NCBI GenBank assembly: GCA_018824085.1
Contig: JAHJHI010000024.1
Location: 1 to 46,340 of the forward strand
Origin: Gammaproteobacteria bacterium
GTDB taxonomy: Bacteria > Pseudomonadota > Gammaproteobacteria > Burkholderiales > Rhodocyclaceae
Direction: 5' to 3'
Length of the DNA: 46,340 nucleotides
This document shows, piece by piece, positions 28,275 through 36,579 of the stretch (the first letter of the stretch is position 1; each line of letters begins with the position of its first letter). Both the position numbers and the translations under genes were made by a program. Below the pieces are notes generated by a model. The model made no database searches, was not told where the DNA came from, and saw only the letters and a program-made list of their open reading frames with translations.

Positions 28275-28297
28275 TTTTACCGTCATTTTTACCGTCA
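28275..28297 (+). repeat. Two tandem 11-bp repeats beside the attachment site
   Basis: TTTTACCGTCA occurs at 28275-28285 and again at 28287-28297, so the period is 12 bases. The copies lie 53-75 bases inside the putative att core on the island side. Short direct repeats at this distance are usual for integrase arm-type or excisionase binding sites. The role here is inferred from position only. Confidence 0.55.
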
Positions 28298-28367
28298 AAA
28301 ACAGAGAGCTATTGCTGGCGCGGGGGTGGAGTCGGTTTGACCAGCAGCTATTCCAGCACATCAATGG

Positions 28368-29144
28368 TCAACAATCGCCAGCATCCTGCCCCGATTTTGC
28401 CCGCCCTGCCGCAGCTATCGCCACCAAGCGCCTCAGGTTGGCATGCAGCAGTCGATCGGTCTCCTCTTCCGTCATGTCTCCCCACAACTCGGCTAGCTGA
28501 GTCGTCGCTCCGCCTGCATCCCATGGCTTGGCACTGCCTCCACCAATCTGCGCAAACGGACCATCGGTCTCGGTCAGCACACGATCTCTCGGCATGTCCC
28601 TAACAAGCGCACGGGCCTTCTCGGAAACCAACATGGCCGGGCCAACACTGAACCAGCAACCCAAAGCGACCGCACGCTGCAAGTCTCGCTTCCCCCCCGA
28701 AAACCAATGAAGTACCGGAGTGCCAGCTCCCGGGAATGCCACCAGCCGGTCGAGCACCGCAGGCGCCGCGCGACGGCTGTGAATCGACATGACCCGACCG
28801 CCGGCGAGGCTACAGGCATTCAATATGTGATCGAAGACCGTTAGTTGCGTTTGCCAATGTGGCTTGAACTCGGGACCGCCGTCGAGGCCGATCTCACCAA
28901 CGTACATGGTCTCATGCAAGTGCAGGTCAAACAGCGGCAGTTCGCCGACTCGTTCATGTGCGATTTGCGGATGCAGACCCAGAGCTGTCCGTATGCGCGA
29001 GCCTGGCGTAGCGAGTGCAGAGGTACCTTTCCAAGCACTGGGTGTTGTCGTGACTGACAGGACATACATTCCACGCTCAACGATCTCCTTCACGATCATC
29101 TTGGGATCGGGATATAGGTCGAGGTGTGCGTGAAAGTCGATCAC
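28368..29144 (-). CDS. qatD: QatD: TatD-family metal-dependent nuclease
   Basis: A GTG start overlapping the qatC stop (GTGA) gives a 258-aa TatD protein beginning IDFHAHLDLY. The HxH of motif 1 is His5 and His7. The metal-site Glu is in YVGEIGLDGG, histidines are in MSIHSRRA and VLHWFSGG, and the Asp is in LTETDGPF. All ligands of the TatD amidohydrolase fold are present. TatD enzymes are Mg-dependent 3'-5' DNases. It is the last gene of the four-gene QatABCD antiphage operon. Longer frames starting upstream run inside qatC and have no family similarity there. Confidence 0.9.
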   Translation of the reverse strand: MIDFHAHLDLYPDPKMIVKEIVERGMYVLSVTTTPSAWKGTSALATPGSRIRTALGLHPQIAHERVGELPLFDLHLHETMYVGEIGLDGGPEFKPHWQTQLTVFDHILNACSLAGGRVMSIHSRRAAPAVLDRLVAFPGAGTPVLHWFSGGKRDLQRAVALGCWFSVGPAMLVSEKARALVRDMPRDRVLTETDGPFAQIGGGSAKPWDAGGATTQLAELWGDMTEEETDRLLHANLRRLVAIAAAGRAKSGQDAGDC

Positions 29145-30418
29145 CGAACACCCAGGACAAGCATCAGCGACTCGATTTCCGCCAGCCCTCTCTCGACAAC
29201 TCCCATGAGAGCCGGCTTGTCCGCCACCAGGTTCGAACTTAACGTGGACCCGAGCCACCGGGTGGTTCCCATCTCTCGGCGCTCCCCGATACCAATCAAT
29301 GCCGAGCGGACATCGTCGAACCCAGCGTGTTCGTCGTCGTCCAGAGCAAGATTGTCATAGACGTAGTACGTTGAGTCTTGGCCGCGCCATGTATGGAAAG
29401 CGGCTCGCCGAACCTGGCACGGCACACACCGACCGCAATGCTTGTAGCCGAACTGCTTGAATCGACCGCAACTGGTAGTCTGATGCGCGTGCGCAGCAAG
29501 CAGGGGCTGTCCCAGGCACTCTTGGAGCATCTCGCCTTTGGTCTTGAAACGGTATGGGTTGACGATCCGAACTCGCAGGCCGGCGGCATCCAACACCTGC
29601 TGCAACAACGAAAGGACGATGGGGTGCGTTGTTCGTGTGCTCAGACTTCCAAGTCGTCCACCTGTCAATGGAGGATTGAGCGCAATGAAGCCGTTCTCGC
29701 ACACATACAGCGTAACCTCTTCACCCGCGTGGTAGCGGGCCAGGGTCGTCGCCATAAAGACACCGTAAGCCAGGAAGATGATCGAACGAGCGCGTTGTGA
29801 CGGCGGATTCTCGGGGTCCGGAACGTCGGCGTTGTGGTTCACCTGGAAATGACGAAGGCCACCACCGATCTCTGCCGCGAATGCCACTTGCTTCTCACCA
29901 TCGCCTCGAACCATCTGACTGACCGCGAGCGGCCGTCTACCCTGTTCGACCAGGTCAATCGCACCGATGTAGCTATCCAGACCGCCCGACAACAAGACGA
30001 TGCAATCCTCCGTCGGATGTTCCGGTTGCCGGTCGGGCTGCGGAAGAATGCCGCCCTCGACAAATCGCAAAGTCCAACGATCCGTGCTCAAGTACGCCAG
30101 TAGCCTTTGCAGCGTTTCGGCGTTGTCGTTCCAGAACGGCGCATCGACCACCGAGATTGTCAGATCGAACTCTCTGGTCCAGCCATCCGAGCTGCGATCT
30201 CTATGGCCAGCGAGATCGGAAGAAACGACGGCCAATGCAAGCGACAACAAATCCCATGCCCGCGCGGCAGGGGCGACCTTCTCTCGTGCGATGGCCTGCT
30301 TCAACGCCGCGCCAACAGACCCGCGCATGGGATCGCCCGAGTTGCCGTACAGCACGACATCCAAATCGCTGGCCCTGCTGTCAAAGTCGAAATCCGAGAG
30401 TGCACACGTAATCTTCAT
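29141..30418 (-). CDS. qatC: QatC: QueC-like 7-deazaguanine synthase homologue
   Basis: This 425-aa protein has the PP-loop motif SGGLDS (144-149). Four cysteines (317, 328, 331, 334 in SCGRF...HCGRCVPC) fit the zinc site of QueC. The N-terminal 130 residues are an extension not found in housekeeping QueC, as expected for QatC. Both the ATP-binding and zinc motifs are intact, so an ATP-dependent nitrile- or amide-forming reaction is possible. The substrate in Qat defence is not established. It overlaps qatB (ATGA) and qatD (GTGA), giving fully coupled translation. Confidence 0.93.
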   Translation of the reverse strand: MKITCALSDFDFDSRASDLDVVLYGNSGDPMRGSVGAALKQAIAREKVAPAARAWDLLSLALAVVSSDLAGHRDRSSDGWTREFDLTISVVDAPFWNDNAETLQRLLAYLSTDRWTLRFVEGGILPQPDRQPEHPTEDCIVLLSGGLDSYIGAIDLVEQGRRPLAVSQMVRGDGEKQVAFAAEIGGGLRHFQVNHNADVPDPENPPSQRARSIIFLAYGVFMATTLARYHAGEEVTLYVCENGFIALNPPLTGGRLGSLSTRTTHPIVLSLLQQVLDAAGLRVRIVNPYRFKTKGEMLQECLGQPLLAAHAHQTTSCGRFKQFGYKHCGRCVPCQVRRAAFHTWRGQDSTYYVYDNLALDDDEHAGFDDVRSALIGIGERREMGTTRWLGSTLSSNLVADKPALMGVVERGLAEIESLMLVLGVR

Positions 30419-31275
30419 TCAACGTACCCCTCGAACACTTGGAAGGTTTCACGAATAGCACTTTGGACGATTTGCGTGATCCTTCCTGCAGCTAAGCGCT
30501 GCCCAGTCTCCCTGAGTCTCCTGAACGACGCGGAGACCGTCTCCCGGACATACTCGCGAACCTCCTTGAGTCGACCCAAGCCCGTTGCTGCATTCGGGGC
30601 CTTCTCACGAATGGTTCGCCCTATATCTAAGTCGATCCGACGAAACACGTCACCGGCGACGAAACGCTCGACAGCGAGTTCGCGTTGCTCCGGCTGCAGG
30701 TTGAGTAGGTCTGCATCAGGAAACTGATTCAGCACGTCGGAAAGCGCATCCTTGATCGACGTTCGGCTCGCCTCAGCATCTTGCGTACCGTCAACCGGAC
30801 GCACTGCCTCGACAACGGCGTCCATCACCTCATTGGCCGACCTACCGTCGGTCAGCGCAGGATCAAGCGGACCCCCAGTTGCCGTGGCAGCGTTTCCTTG
30901 TCCACCCGAGAGCGCTGAATACAGCGCTTGAGCAGTCTGGGCAGTGCCACCCATGCGACGAGTCGCAGTCGAACTGCCGCCATATCCCTTTTTGACGTAC
31001 TGCCCAAGGCCGCGGCGCATGCTTGCGCCGTCGCCGCTACGTGCATAGTCTCCAAGGTTTCGATTCGCGCCCAAAAAACGACGGGCCGGCGCCATCGGAA
31101 TTGGCTGCCGAGGTTCTGTAGGCGATGGTGCCGGAGGTGTGGCGTCGCCTGGTTCCGGTGTGGCATCTGGCGGCGCGCCTTCAGCCGACGATGGCGGAAG
31201 CGGAAGATCGGGGACCCACGGCGGAACCATCGGTACTCCCGATGGTGAGCCGCTACTTGACTGAGACGTTCCCAT
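30415..31275 (-). CDS. qatB: QatB: uncharacterised component of Qat defence
   Basis: The 286-aa protein has a proline- and serine-rich, probably disordered N-terminus (1-65). A helical glycine-rich block follows (RNLGDYARSGDGASMRRGLGQYVKKGYGG), then an all-helical C-terminal part with LNLQPEQRELAVERFVAGDVFRRIDLDIG. It has no recognised catalytic motif. Identity rests on position between qatA and qatC and on the GxGxYxKxGxGG block known from QatB proteins. It overlaps qatA by 23 bases and qatC by 4. A scaffold or substrate role is possible, but nothing visible proves it. Confidence 0.85.
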   Translation of the reverse strand: MGTSQSSSGSPSGVPMVPPWVPDLPLPPSSAEGAPPDATPEPGDATPPAPSPTEPRQPIPMAPARRFLGANRNLGDYARSGDGASMRRGLGQYVKKGYGGSSTATRRMGGTAQTAQALYSALSGGQGNAATATGGPLDPALTDGRSANEVMDAVVEAVRPVDGTQDAEASRTSIKDALSDVLNQFPDADLLNLQPEQRELAVERFVAGDVFRRIDLDIGRTIREKAPNAATGLGRLKEVREYVRETVSASFRRLRETGQRLAAGRITQIVQSAIRETFQVFEGYVE

Positions 31276-33127
31276 TGCTCCTCCTTGCCTTTATCGCGTT
31301 CTTCACGGTCTTGGCGATATCCTCATCTTCGTTCCATGCATCGAAAACGTTTTTCGACCACAGCTCGTCGGCAATCTTGGGAACAATGCTCGCCTTGATC
31401 TGTGTGGCCGGGCGCTCTTTCAGGAACCCCGAGAGTCGTTGCCCTTGAGGCGCATCTGCAGCAGCCACGGCCATGCAGGCTTCCAGAATCGCAGGCGTTC
31501 CCCACTCCTGCTCCTGACGGGCGCGACCGAGTAACCGGTCCATGATCACTGACATCTCAGGCCGCGGCAGCGCCACGAGACGATCCTTGATACTGCCGGC
31601 CATCTCGGGATGCTCCAGCAGTGCCTCCAGAAGATCGGCGGCCTCCGCTGACAACCGATCCTCCGGAGTGATCAACGGCGCGTGCTCGCGACTCACGTAG
31701 AGCGCACCTCGCAGGTCGATCCCTCCCAAGAGCGGCGGCAAACGCAGCCATTCGGTGATGAACGAATCGTCCCACGGCGGCTTCCTTTGCGCCCCCTCCC
31801 CCGCAATGGCCTTCGCCTCCCAGTCGACAAGAAACGCTGGCTTTCCATCGTCGCTCTCGGTGACCGACTTGATCAGTTCCAAGTAGGCCTTGGGATCACC
31901 GCATCGCTCGAATAGGAGCACCTTGGCAAGCGCAGATTCATCGACACCGACGCCTTGGGCACGAGACATCGACATGCGAATCGACAGCGCGTTCAGGAAA
32001 CGCTTGATCAAGCGCGGATTGCCCGCGATTCCGGTCGCGCTTGTCATCAAAGGCGCAAGCCGATCAGCGGCATCGAGGCGCGCAATCAGCGCATCAGAGA
32101 GTTTGTCGTTCAGACTTCTGAGGAACTTGAGATCGACTCGCTTTCCTTGCCATGATCGCCCCAGCTGCGAGCACACCTCTCCTCGAATTCGTTCCTTCTC
32201 TTTGGAATCAAGGTCGCTGTTCTCGATAAACAGCATCATCATGTATGCACGAACCTCTTGCGTCCCCAACGGCGGAACACGAATCGGAACCTGAATGAGT
32301 TTGTCGAAATAATTGATGACAAGCTCATCGTCAACGCCTTGGAAGTGGCGCTTGACGGCGTGCTTGATCATCTGGTCATCGGCCGCGATAACGAACGCCG
32401 TGTGCTCCAAGAACAGAAGAAGACGAATGGCCTCCAACGTGGAGATCGTGGTTTCTGGAAGGCACCGATCCAGATCGTCGATGAGCACCACCAATGTGAC
32501 GCCCATCTCCTTGAGCAACTCTTCAAAACTCGTGCGGAGAGCTTCAATCTCCTTTGGCGGCGAAGTGGTTCTTTTAGGCTTGATCAAGCCTGTCGCCGTT
32601 TTCTCAGCTTCTCCCGCTGCCGATTTGACTGCGTCAACCGCTTCCTTGTCGACATCACCGGCGACCAAGCTCTTACCGAATCCCCAGAGTTCCCCGAGAA
32701 GGCCTGCGGGCGGTAGCCCCAACGCCAGCGAGGCAGCGGAGCCGGCTGCGAGCTTGATTGCGCGAAACCAGTTGACCCGTTCAAGCAAGTCCTTCGCTTT
32801 GTCTATTCCTGTCTTTCGCTCTTCAGCCTCCTTTGCCAACGTCGAAGCGACCACTTCGATCAGCGCAGCGCGTGCATCGTCATATCCCTGATAAAGCCAC
32901 GCATTGAACTCGACAAAGATGAACCTGCTCGGCTGTGACCCCTCGTCATGCCGCGCCGAGAACTCGGTACGAATCAGCTTGATCATCGAAGACTTCCCGA
33001 CGCCCCACGCGCCGGAAACGCCAATTGAGATAGGCCGCGATTGCGCCTGCTCAATGATCTCGGCTACCGTTTTAGCAATGCCACCGAAATTCAGAAAATC
33101 CTGCGCAGTCTCGTTGTCCGTCCACAT
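31253..33127 (-). CDS. qatA: QatA: KAP-family P-loop NTPase
   Basis: At 624 aa this is a KAP NTPase. Walker A is GAWGVGKSS (39-47) and Walker B is LVVLIDDLDRCLP (212-224), with the long insertion typical of the family between them. That insertion includes a hydrophobic stretch (about 126-155, AIKLAAGSAASLALGLPPAGLLGELWGF) that could be membrane-associated. The LFLEHTAFVIAADDQMI segment follows Walker B. It is the ATPase of the QatABCD antiphage system. It starts 38 bases after herA, with GAGAGGG as a possible ribosome-binding site, so it may share a transcript with the SIR2-HerA genes. Confidence 0.93.
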   Translation of the reverse strand: MWTDNETAQDFLNFGGIAKTVAEIIEQAQSRPISIGVSGAWGVGKSSMIKLIRTEFSARHDEGSQPSRFIFVEFNAWLYQGYDDARAALIEVVASTLAKEAEERKTGIDKAKDLLERVNWFRAIKLAAGSAASLALGLPPAGLLGELWGFGKSLVAGDVDKEAVDAVKSAAGEAEKTATGLIKPKRTTSPPKEIEALRTSFEELLKEMGVTLVVLIDDLDRCLPETTISTLEAIRLLLFLEHTAFVIAADDQMIKHAVKRHFQGVDDELVINYFDKLIQVPIRVPPLGTQEVRAYMMMLFIENSDLDSKEKERIRGEVCSQLGRSWQGKRVDLKFLRSLNDKLSDALIARLDAADRLAPLMTSATGIAGNPRLIKRFLNALSIRMSMSRAQGVGVDESALAKVLLFERCGDPKAYLELIKSVTESDDGKPAFLVDWEAKAIAGEGAQRKPPWDDSFITEWLRLPPLLGGIDLRGALYVSREHAPLITPEDRLSAEAADLLEALLEHPEMAGSIKDRLVALPRPEMSVIMDRLLGRARQEQEWGTPAILEACMAVAAADAPQGQRLSGFLKERPATQIKASIVPKIADELWSKNVFDAWNEDEDIAKTVKNAIKARRSNGNVSVK

Positions 33128-33165
33128 CGTCGCAGCCCTCTCTTATTGCGAATTCGCGCGCCGAC

Positions 33166-35208
33166 TCATATCCGCGAGCATGGATAGGCAGGCTTGATAT
33201 AGGCGTGCATAAACTTGCCCTTCGAGTCCGATGCCATGAGCTGCTGGTAGATCGGCTCAGGAACGTTGTAGTACTGATAGACCCCGCTGTTTTTGAACTC
33301 AACTTCAAGCGTGCTGCTGGTCGGCTCGTAGCCAATCGACAGTACTGTCGATGAATCCACCGTTTCTCGTTCCATGCTCTCTATCTCCTCTTGTGTAAGC
33401 GGGCTGCGCAACACGCGCAATGTGGTCCAGGTCGGGTTTTGTGCGCGCCAGGATGCCGCAACACGTTCGTAGCTTTCCGGCAGACGAGAACCCTGCCAGC
33501 GCTTGGCGACAGCTGGGTCTTCGCTATTCGGTCGGTGCTTCTCATCCGGCAGGGTGATGCGACAACGGATAGGGAGGCGCGCCGCCTCGCCGGTGATGAT
33601 GGCCTCCCCAACGCGCAACACAGGCAAACTGTCAACCACGCCCGCGAGGTTGTCCGGCAAAGATGCCTGAACCTTCGCGCGATCCGATGAATTCGAGAGA
33701 CGCAGCGCGATAAATGTGCCGCACTGAGAGAGGATGGTTTCATCGACCTCAGACGGTCGCTGGCTAACGACCATGGCACCGATACCGAACTTGCGCCCTT
33801 CTTTCACGATCCGTTGAACCATGGCGCGTGCAGGCCCGTCAGCATCCTTGGAGAGATAGCGGTGTGCTTCTTCCATCACCACAAGCAACGGCCTTGCGAT
33901 ACCGCCCTCGCTCTTCTCCCTGCCCCAGAAAAGTCCCTCATAGATGATCTTGAGAATCGCACCAATCAGACGGGCGACCACAGTGCTGGGAATCCCGGAT
34001 AGATCGAGGATCGTGATGGGCTTGTCATGCCCCAGCCATGCCTGCAGGAGTTCGGGCAAGTCCTTCGCGGCTTTGCCATTGAGGTCGGGTTCCCACTCAC
34101 CAGGATGCAACAAAAAATCGTATTGCCTATCCAGCAAGCGAGACCGCATTTGATCCAACGGGCGGCGAATGCCGAGCACGCCGATCTGATTGATAAAGGG
34201 CGCTGTGGAACCGGCACCATGAGGTTTGTACCGGGGCGCCTTCAGCGTCGCCGCATCACCGGCTTCATCCAACGCCGGCTGAGTGCGTGGTTGGTCAGCC
34301 CATGTCTTGACTTCCGGTTCCAGCAATTCGAACCAGAGCTTTTTAAGGCTGAATGGAACTGGACTGTCAGCCGTCATTGAGTTGAGATCCAGACCGGCAA
34401 CCGAGGTGTCGTTCACCAGCTTGGTTTTGTAGTCAAAGATGCGATCAAGAATCTGCGACAGCGGCTTATCGTCGAGCTTGCCCATCAAGAAGGTGAGGAG
34501 ATCGGCTGGATCGAGTGCCCAGAACGGGATGTGCAGCGGCTGCTCATCAGCACTCGGATTGACACGAAAAACGGTCGATACCGAGCGCAGCGCGCGACCG
34601 TACTCGCCGTGAATATCCAGCAGCAAACTCCGTGCACTCGGAAACCCAGTCCCGCCCTCTGCACTTCCGCCCAACGCGATCGACCGCAGCAAACTGGCGA
34701 CGGTCGTGGACTTGCCTGCCCCCGTCGAACCCAGCACCGCGCTATGGCGCGTGACGAGCTTGTCGAGATCGATGCGAACAGGGATGCCCTCAGCGTTCGC
34801 CAGCCGTCCGATCATCACTTGGCCGCCGTCCTGCGTGCCGTAGATGACCGCGAGATCCTCTTCGGTCACGAGATGGACTTCGTCCTTGACGTTTGGGTAC
34901 TGGCTGATGCCACGCTCGAATGACGCACCGACGATCTCACCCACAAGCTGGATCGTCATCCAACGGTCGCCACGATCGTTCGGTTCGCGTGCTGCTTCCG
35001 GTGCTGCATTCGCACCGACTTCGGCGACGATGCCGTACAGGTCGTGGTAACCCTGCGGGATACGCACGAAGCTACCGACTTGGCCGATGCGGTAGCTTTT
35101 TCCACCAATGATTGCGATGCCCGATGCCACGCTCGGCGACTGACGCACGCTGATCGCAGCACCAGTCACGGCACCAACGTGGCCAAGTAGTGTCGGCTTC
35201 GAATTCAT
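33166..35208 (-). CDS. herA: HerA-type ATPase with C-terminal KTSC domain
   Basis: The 680-aa protein has the HerA layout. An N-terminal HAS-barrel-like region (1-140) is followed by Walker A LGSTGAGKSTT (159-169), LLLDIHGEYGRAL (195-207), Walker B LLVVMEEAHRYL (441-452), the sensor VVSQRPSEVDETILSQCGT and the arginine-finger region IALRLSNSSDR. The last 65 residues (about 616-676: STVLSIGYEPTSSTLEVEF, GVYQYYNVPEPIYQQLM, SKGKFMHAYIK) match a KTSC domain, which housekeeping HerA lacks. HerA forms hexameric DNA translocases, and in SIR2-HerA defence it assembles with the NADase. It overlaps the SIR2 gene by 4 bases. Confidence 0.92.
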   Translation of the reverse strand: MNSKPTLLGHVGAVTGAAISVRQSPSVASGIAIIGGKSYRIGQVGSFVRIPQGYHDLYGIVAEVGANAAPEAAREPNDRGDRWMTIQLVGEIVGASFERGISQYPNVKDEVHLVTEEDLAVIYGTQDGGQVMIGRLANAEGIPVRIDLDKLVTRHSAVLGSTGAGKSTTVASLLRSIALGGSAEGGTGFPSARSLLLDIHGEYGRALRSVSTVFRVNPSADEQPLHIPFWALDPADLLTFLMGKLDDKPLSQILDRIFDYKTKLVNDTSVAGLDLNSMTADSPVPFSLKKLWFELLEPEVKTWADQPRTQPALDEAGDAATLKAPRYKPHGAGSTAPFINQIGVLGIRRPLDQMRSRLLDRQYDFLLHPGEWEPDLNGKAAKDLPELLQAWLGHDKPITILDLSGIPSTVVARLIGAILKIIYEGLFWGREKSEGGIARPLLVVMEEAHRYLSKDADGPARAMVQRIVKEGRKFGIGAMVVSQRPSEVDETILSQCGTFIALRLSNSSDRAKVQASLPDNLAGVVDSLPVLRVGEAIITGEAARLPIRCRITLPDEKHRPNSEDPAVAKRWQGSRLPESYERVAASWRAQNPTWTTLRVLRSPLTQEEIESMERETVDSSTVLSIGYEPTSSTLEVEFKNSGVYQYYNVPEPIYQQLMASDSKGKFMHAYIKPAYPCSRI

Positions 35209-36419
35209 GCTGCACCGTCGACGGGGGCCGTCGCAGGTAACGCGGCAGCAACATCCGGAGCGGCAGACGGAAAGTGCTGAGCCGCGCGTGATGATGCGAA
35301 GAACCGCGCGAGCCGGTCGAAGCGGCCGAGTTGAAATTGCGCGGCCCCGCTTTTCTCATCAATGCCCCAATAGGTGGCTCGAATGGCGCCCCAGTCGCGA
35401 GTCGGCATATCGCCCGGCATCCACGGCGCGGCAATGCCATTGATCATGGCCTTGTCCGGGGAATACAAGCTCATGTTGGCGCGGCGCCCAGCAATGTCGC
35501 GGGCGTGGACTTCTTGTTCGAGCGGCTTGAATTGAAACGCGAACACGCTGGCCGCCGGATTGGCGGCCAGGCATTCGTCAATCCGCGCGGAAATATGCGC
35601 ATCGGCGAAGGAAAACCCGGTCGCAATCAGCAGCGTGTCGGGCGTCATCAGAAATGCACGCAGCCTGTCGAAAAGCGCGGCATACGGTGCCTTCTGCGTC
35701 TGGTCGTATTTCAGATGCTCGGGGAACACCAGGTGCGTCGCATTGGCCTGGCCGGTGCGTACCACCTCGCCTCGCGCATTGGCGGCCCAGCCGAGCGAAC
35801 CATGCAGCTTCCACAAGCGCGTCCAACGCGCTGGCAGATCATTGCTCGCCACTGAAGACGGATCGAAGAAAGGTTCGCTGGCACCACTGAAGCCATCGAA
35901 AAATGGGACGCGGGTGCGCTCCAACGCTTGCTCGAACAGCAGGTCGTAGTTGGTGGTGAAAATTTCCACGGGGTGTTCACGCCCCGTGCCGCTGATCCAC
36001 GTCACGAACTCGGTGTACGGCGAAGGGCCGTCGTGAAGGGGCTTGTTGACGATGGTGCCGATCTGCTCACAGATCGCGTCGCTCAGCTTCTTGTACCCTT
36101 CCCCGTCGAGGTCATGGACCTTCGTCTTGCCAATGACGCCGGCCAAGCTGCGCACCCGCGACAGGATCGTTTCGATGTTCGGGGTGTCAAGCTCGGCCCG
36201 TACGGCGTCCAAGGTCTTGCCGTAGTCGGCTTTCAGCGCTTCCATCACCATGTCGGTGAGGCCTGCTACCGCAGGAATCAGCGGCTTGTCGCTACCGGGA
36301 GGGAAGATGCCGGCCGGCGCGCCCGCCCCGACTAAAAGGCCGATCCGCTTGCGTCCCTGGGCAATGATCTGCCGCAGACTGGCCATGTACTGGTCTGGAT
36401 TGTGGACACTGACCGTCAT
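35205..36419 (-). CDS. SIR2-family NADase of a SIR2-HerA defence system
   Basis: The 404-aa protein has the SIR2 NAD-binding GLLVGAGAPAGIF (27-39), FTTNYDLLFEQAL (154-166) with the TxNxD motif, and the catalytic His in KLHGSLGW (His206). A second nucleotide-facing GFSFADAHI segment occurs later, and a low-complexity Ala-rich tail ends the protein. Defence SIR2 enzymes degrade NAD+ on infection. The downstream, overlapping HerA ATPase makes this a SIR2-HerA pair, known to protect against phage by NAD+ depletion. A clear ribosome-binding site AAGGGAG lies 7 bases before the start. It is the first gene of a six-gene minus-strand run that ends with qatD. Confidence 0.92.
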   Translation of the reverse strand: MTVSVHNPDQYMASLRQIIAQGRKRIGLLVGAGAPAGIFPPGSDKPLIPAVAGLTDMVMEALKADYGKTLDAVRAELDTPNIETILSRVRSLAGVIGKTKVHDLDGEGYKKLSDAICEQIGTIVNKPLHDGPSPYTEFVTWISGTGREHPVEIFTTNYDLLFEQALERTRVPFFDGFSGASEPFFDPSSVASNDLPARWTRLWKLHGSLGWAANARGEVVRTGQANATHLVFPEHLKYDQTQKAPYAALFDRLRAFLMTPDTLLIATGFSFADAHISARIDECLAANPAASVFAFQFKPLEQEVHARDIAGRRANMSLYSPDKAMINGIAAPWMPGDMPTRDWGAIRATYWGIDEKSGAAQFQLGRFDRLARFFASSRAAQHFPSAAPDVAAALPATAPVDGAA

Positions 36420-36517
36420 CGAGCACTCCCTTTTTTGGCGCAGCTTATGGCGACTTTCGCCTTTGGATTTTCATTGTTACATTTTACGCTCTATTCGTCT
36501 CCCAGAAGGATACGAAC

Positions 36518-36546
36518 TTGCCGCTGAGTATCGTTGGTGTTATATT
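36518..36546 (+). promoter_or_regulatory. Probable sigma-70 promoter of the abiE operon
   Basis: TTGCCG (36518-36523) and TATATT (36541-36546) are exactly 17 bases apart. They lie in the AT-rich 160-base gap between the divergent SIR2 and abiEi genes, 34 bases before the abiEi start. AbiEi proteins usually repress their own promoter, so an operator may overlap, but I see no clear inverted repeat. Confidence 0.5.
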
Positions 36547-36579
36547 TACCGTGCAGTACGTTTCTTATAGGGGCGCAGA

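Noticed and set aside
28275-28297. Start of a CRISPR array
   Set aside because: There are only two 11-bp units separated by a single base, with no spacer-length gaps and no cas genes in the window.
27707-28367. tRNA gene as the integration site of the island
   Set aside because: No cloverleaf or T-arm sequence could be found; the guaA 3' end explains the boundary better.
29141-30418. QueC homologue as part of queuosine biosynthesis
   Set aside because: It has a long N-terminal extension, and no queD, queE or queF is nearby. The qatA-B-C-D order fixes it as a defence component.
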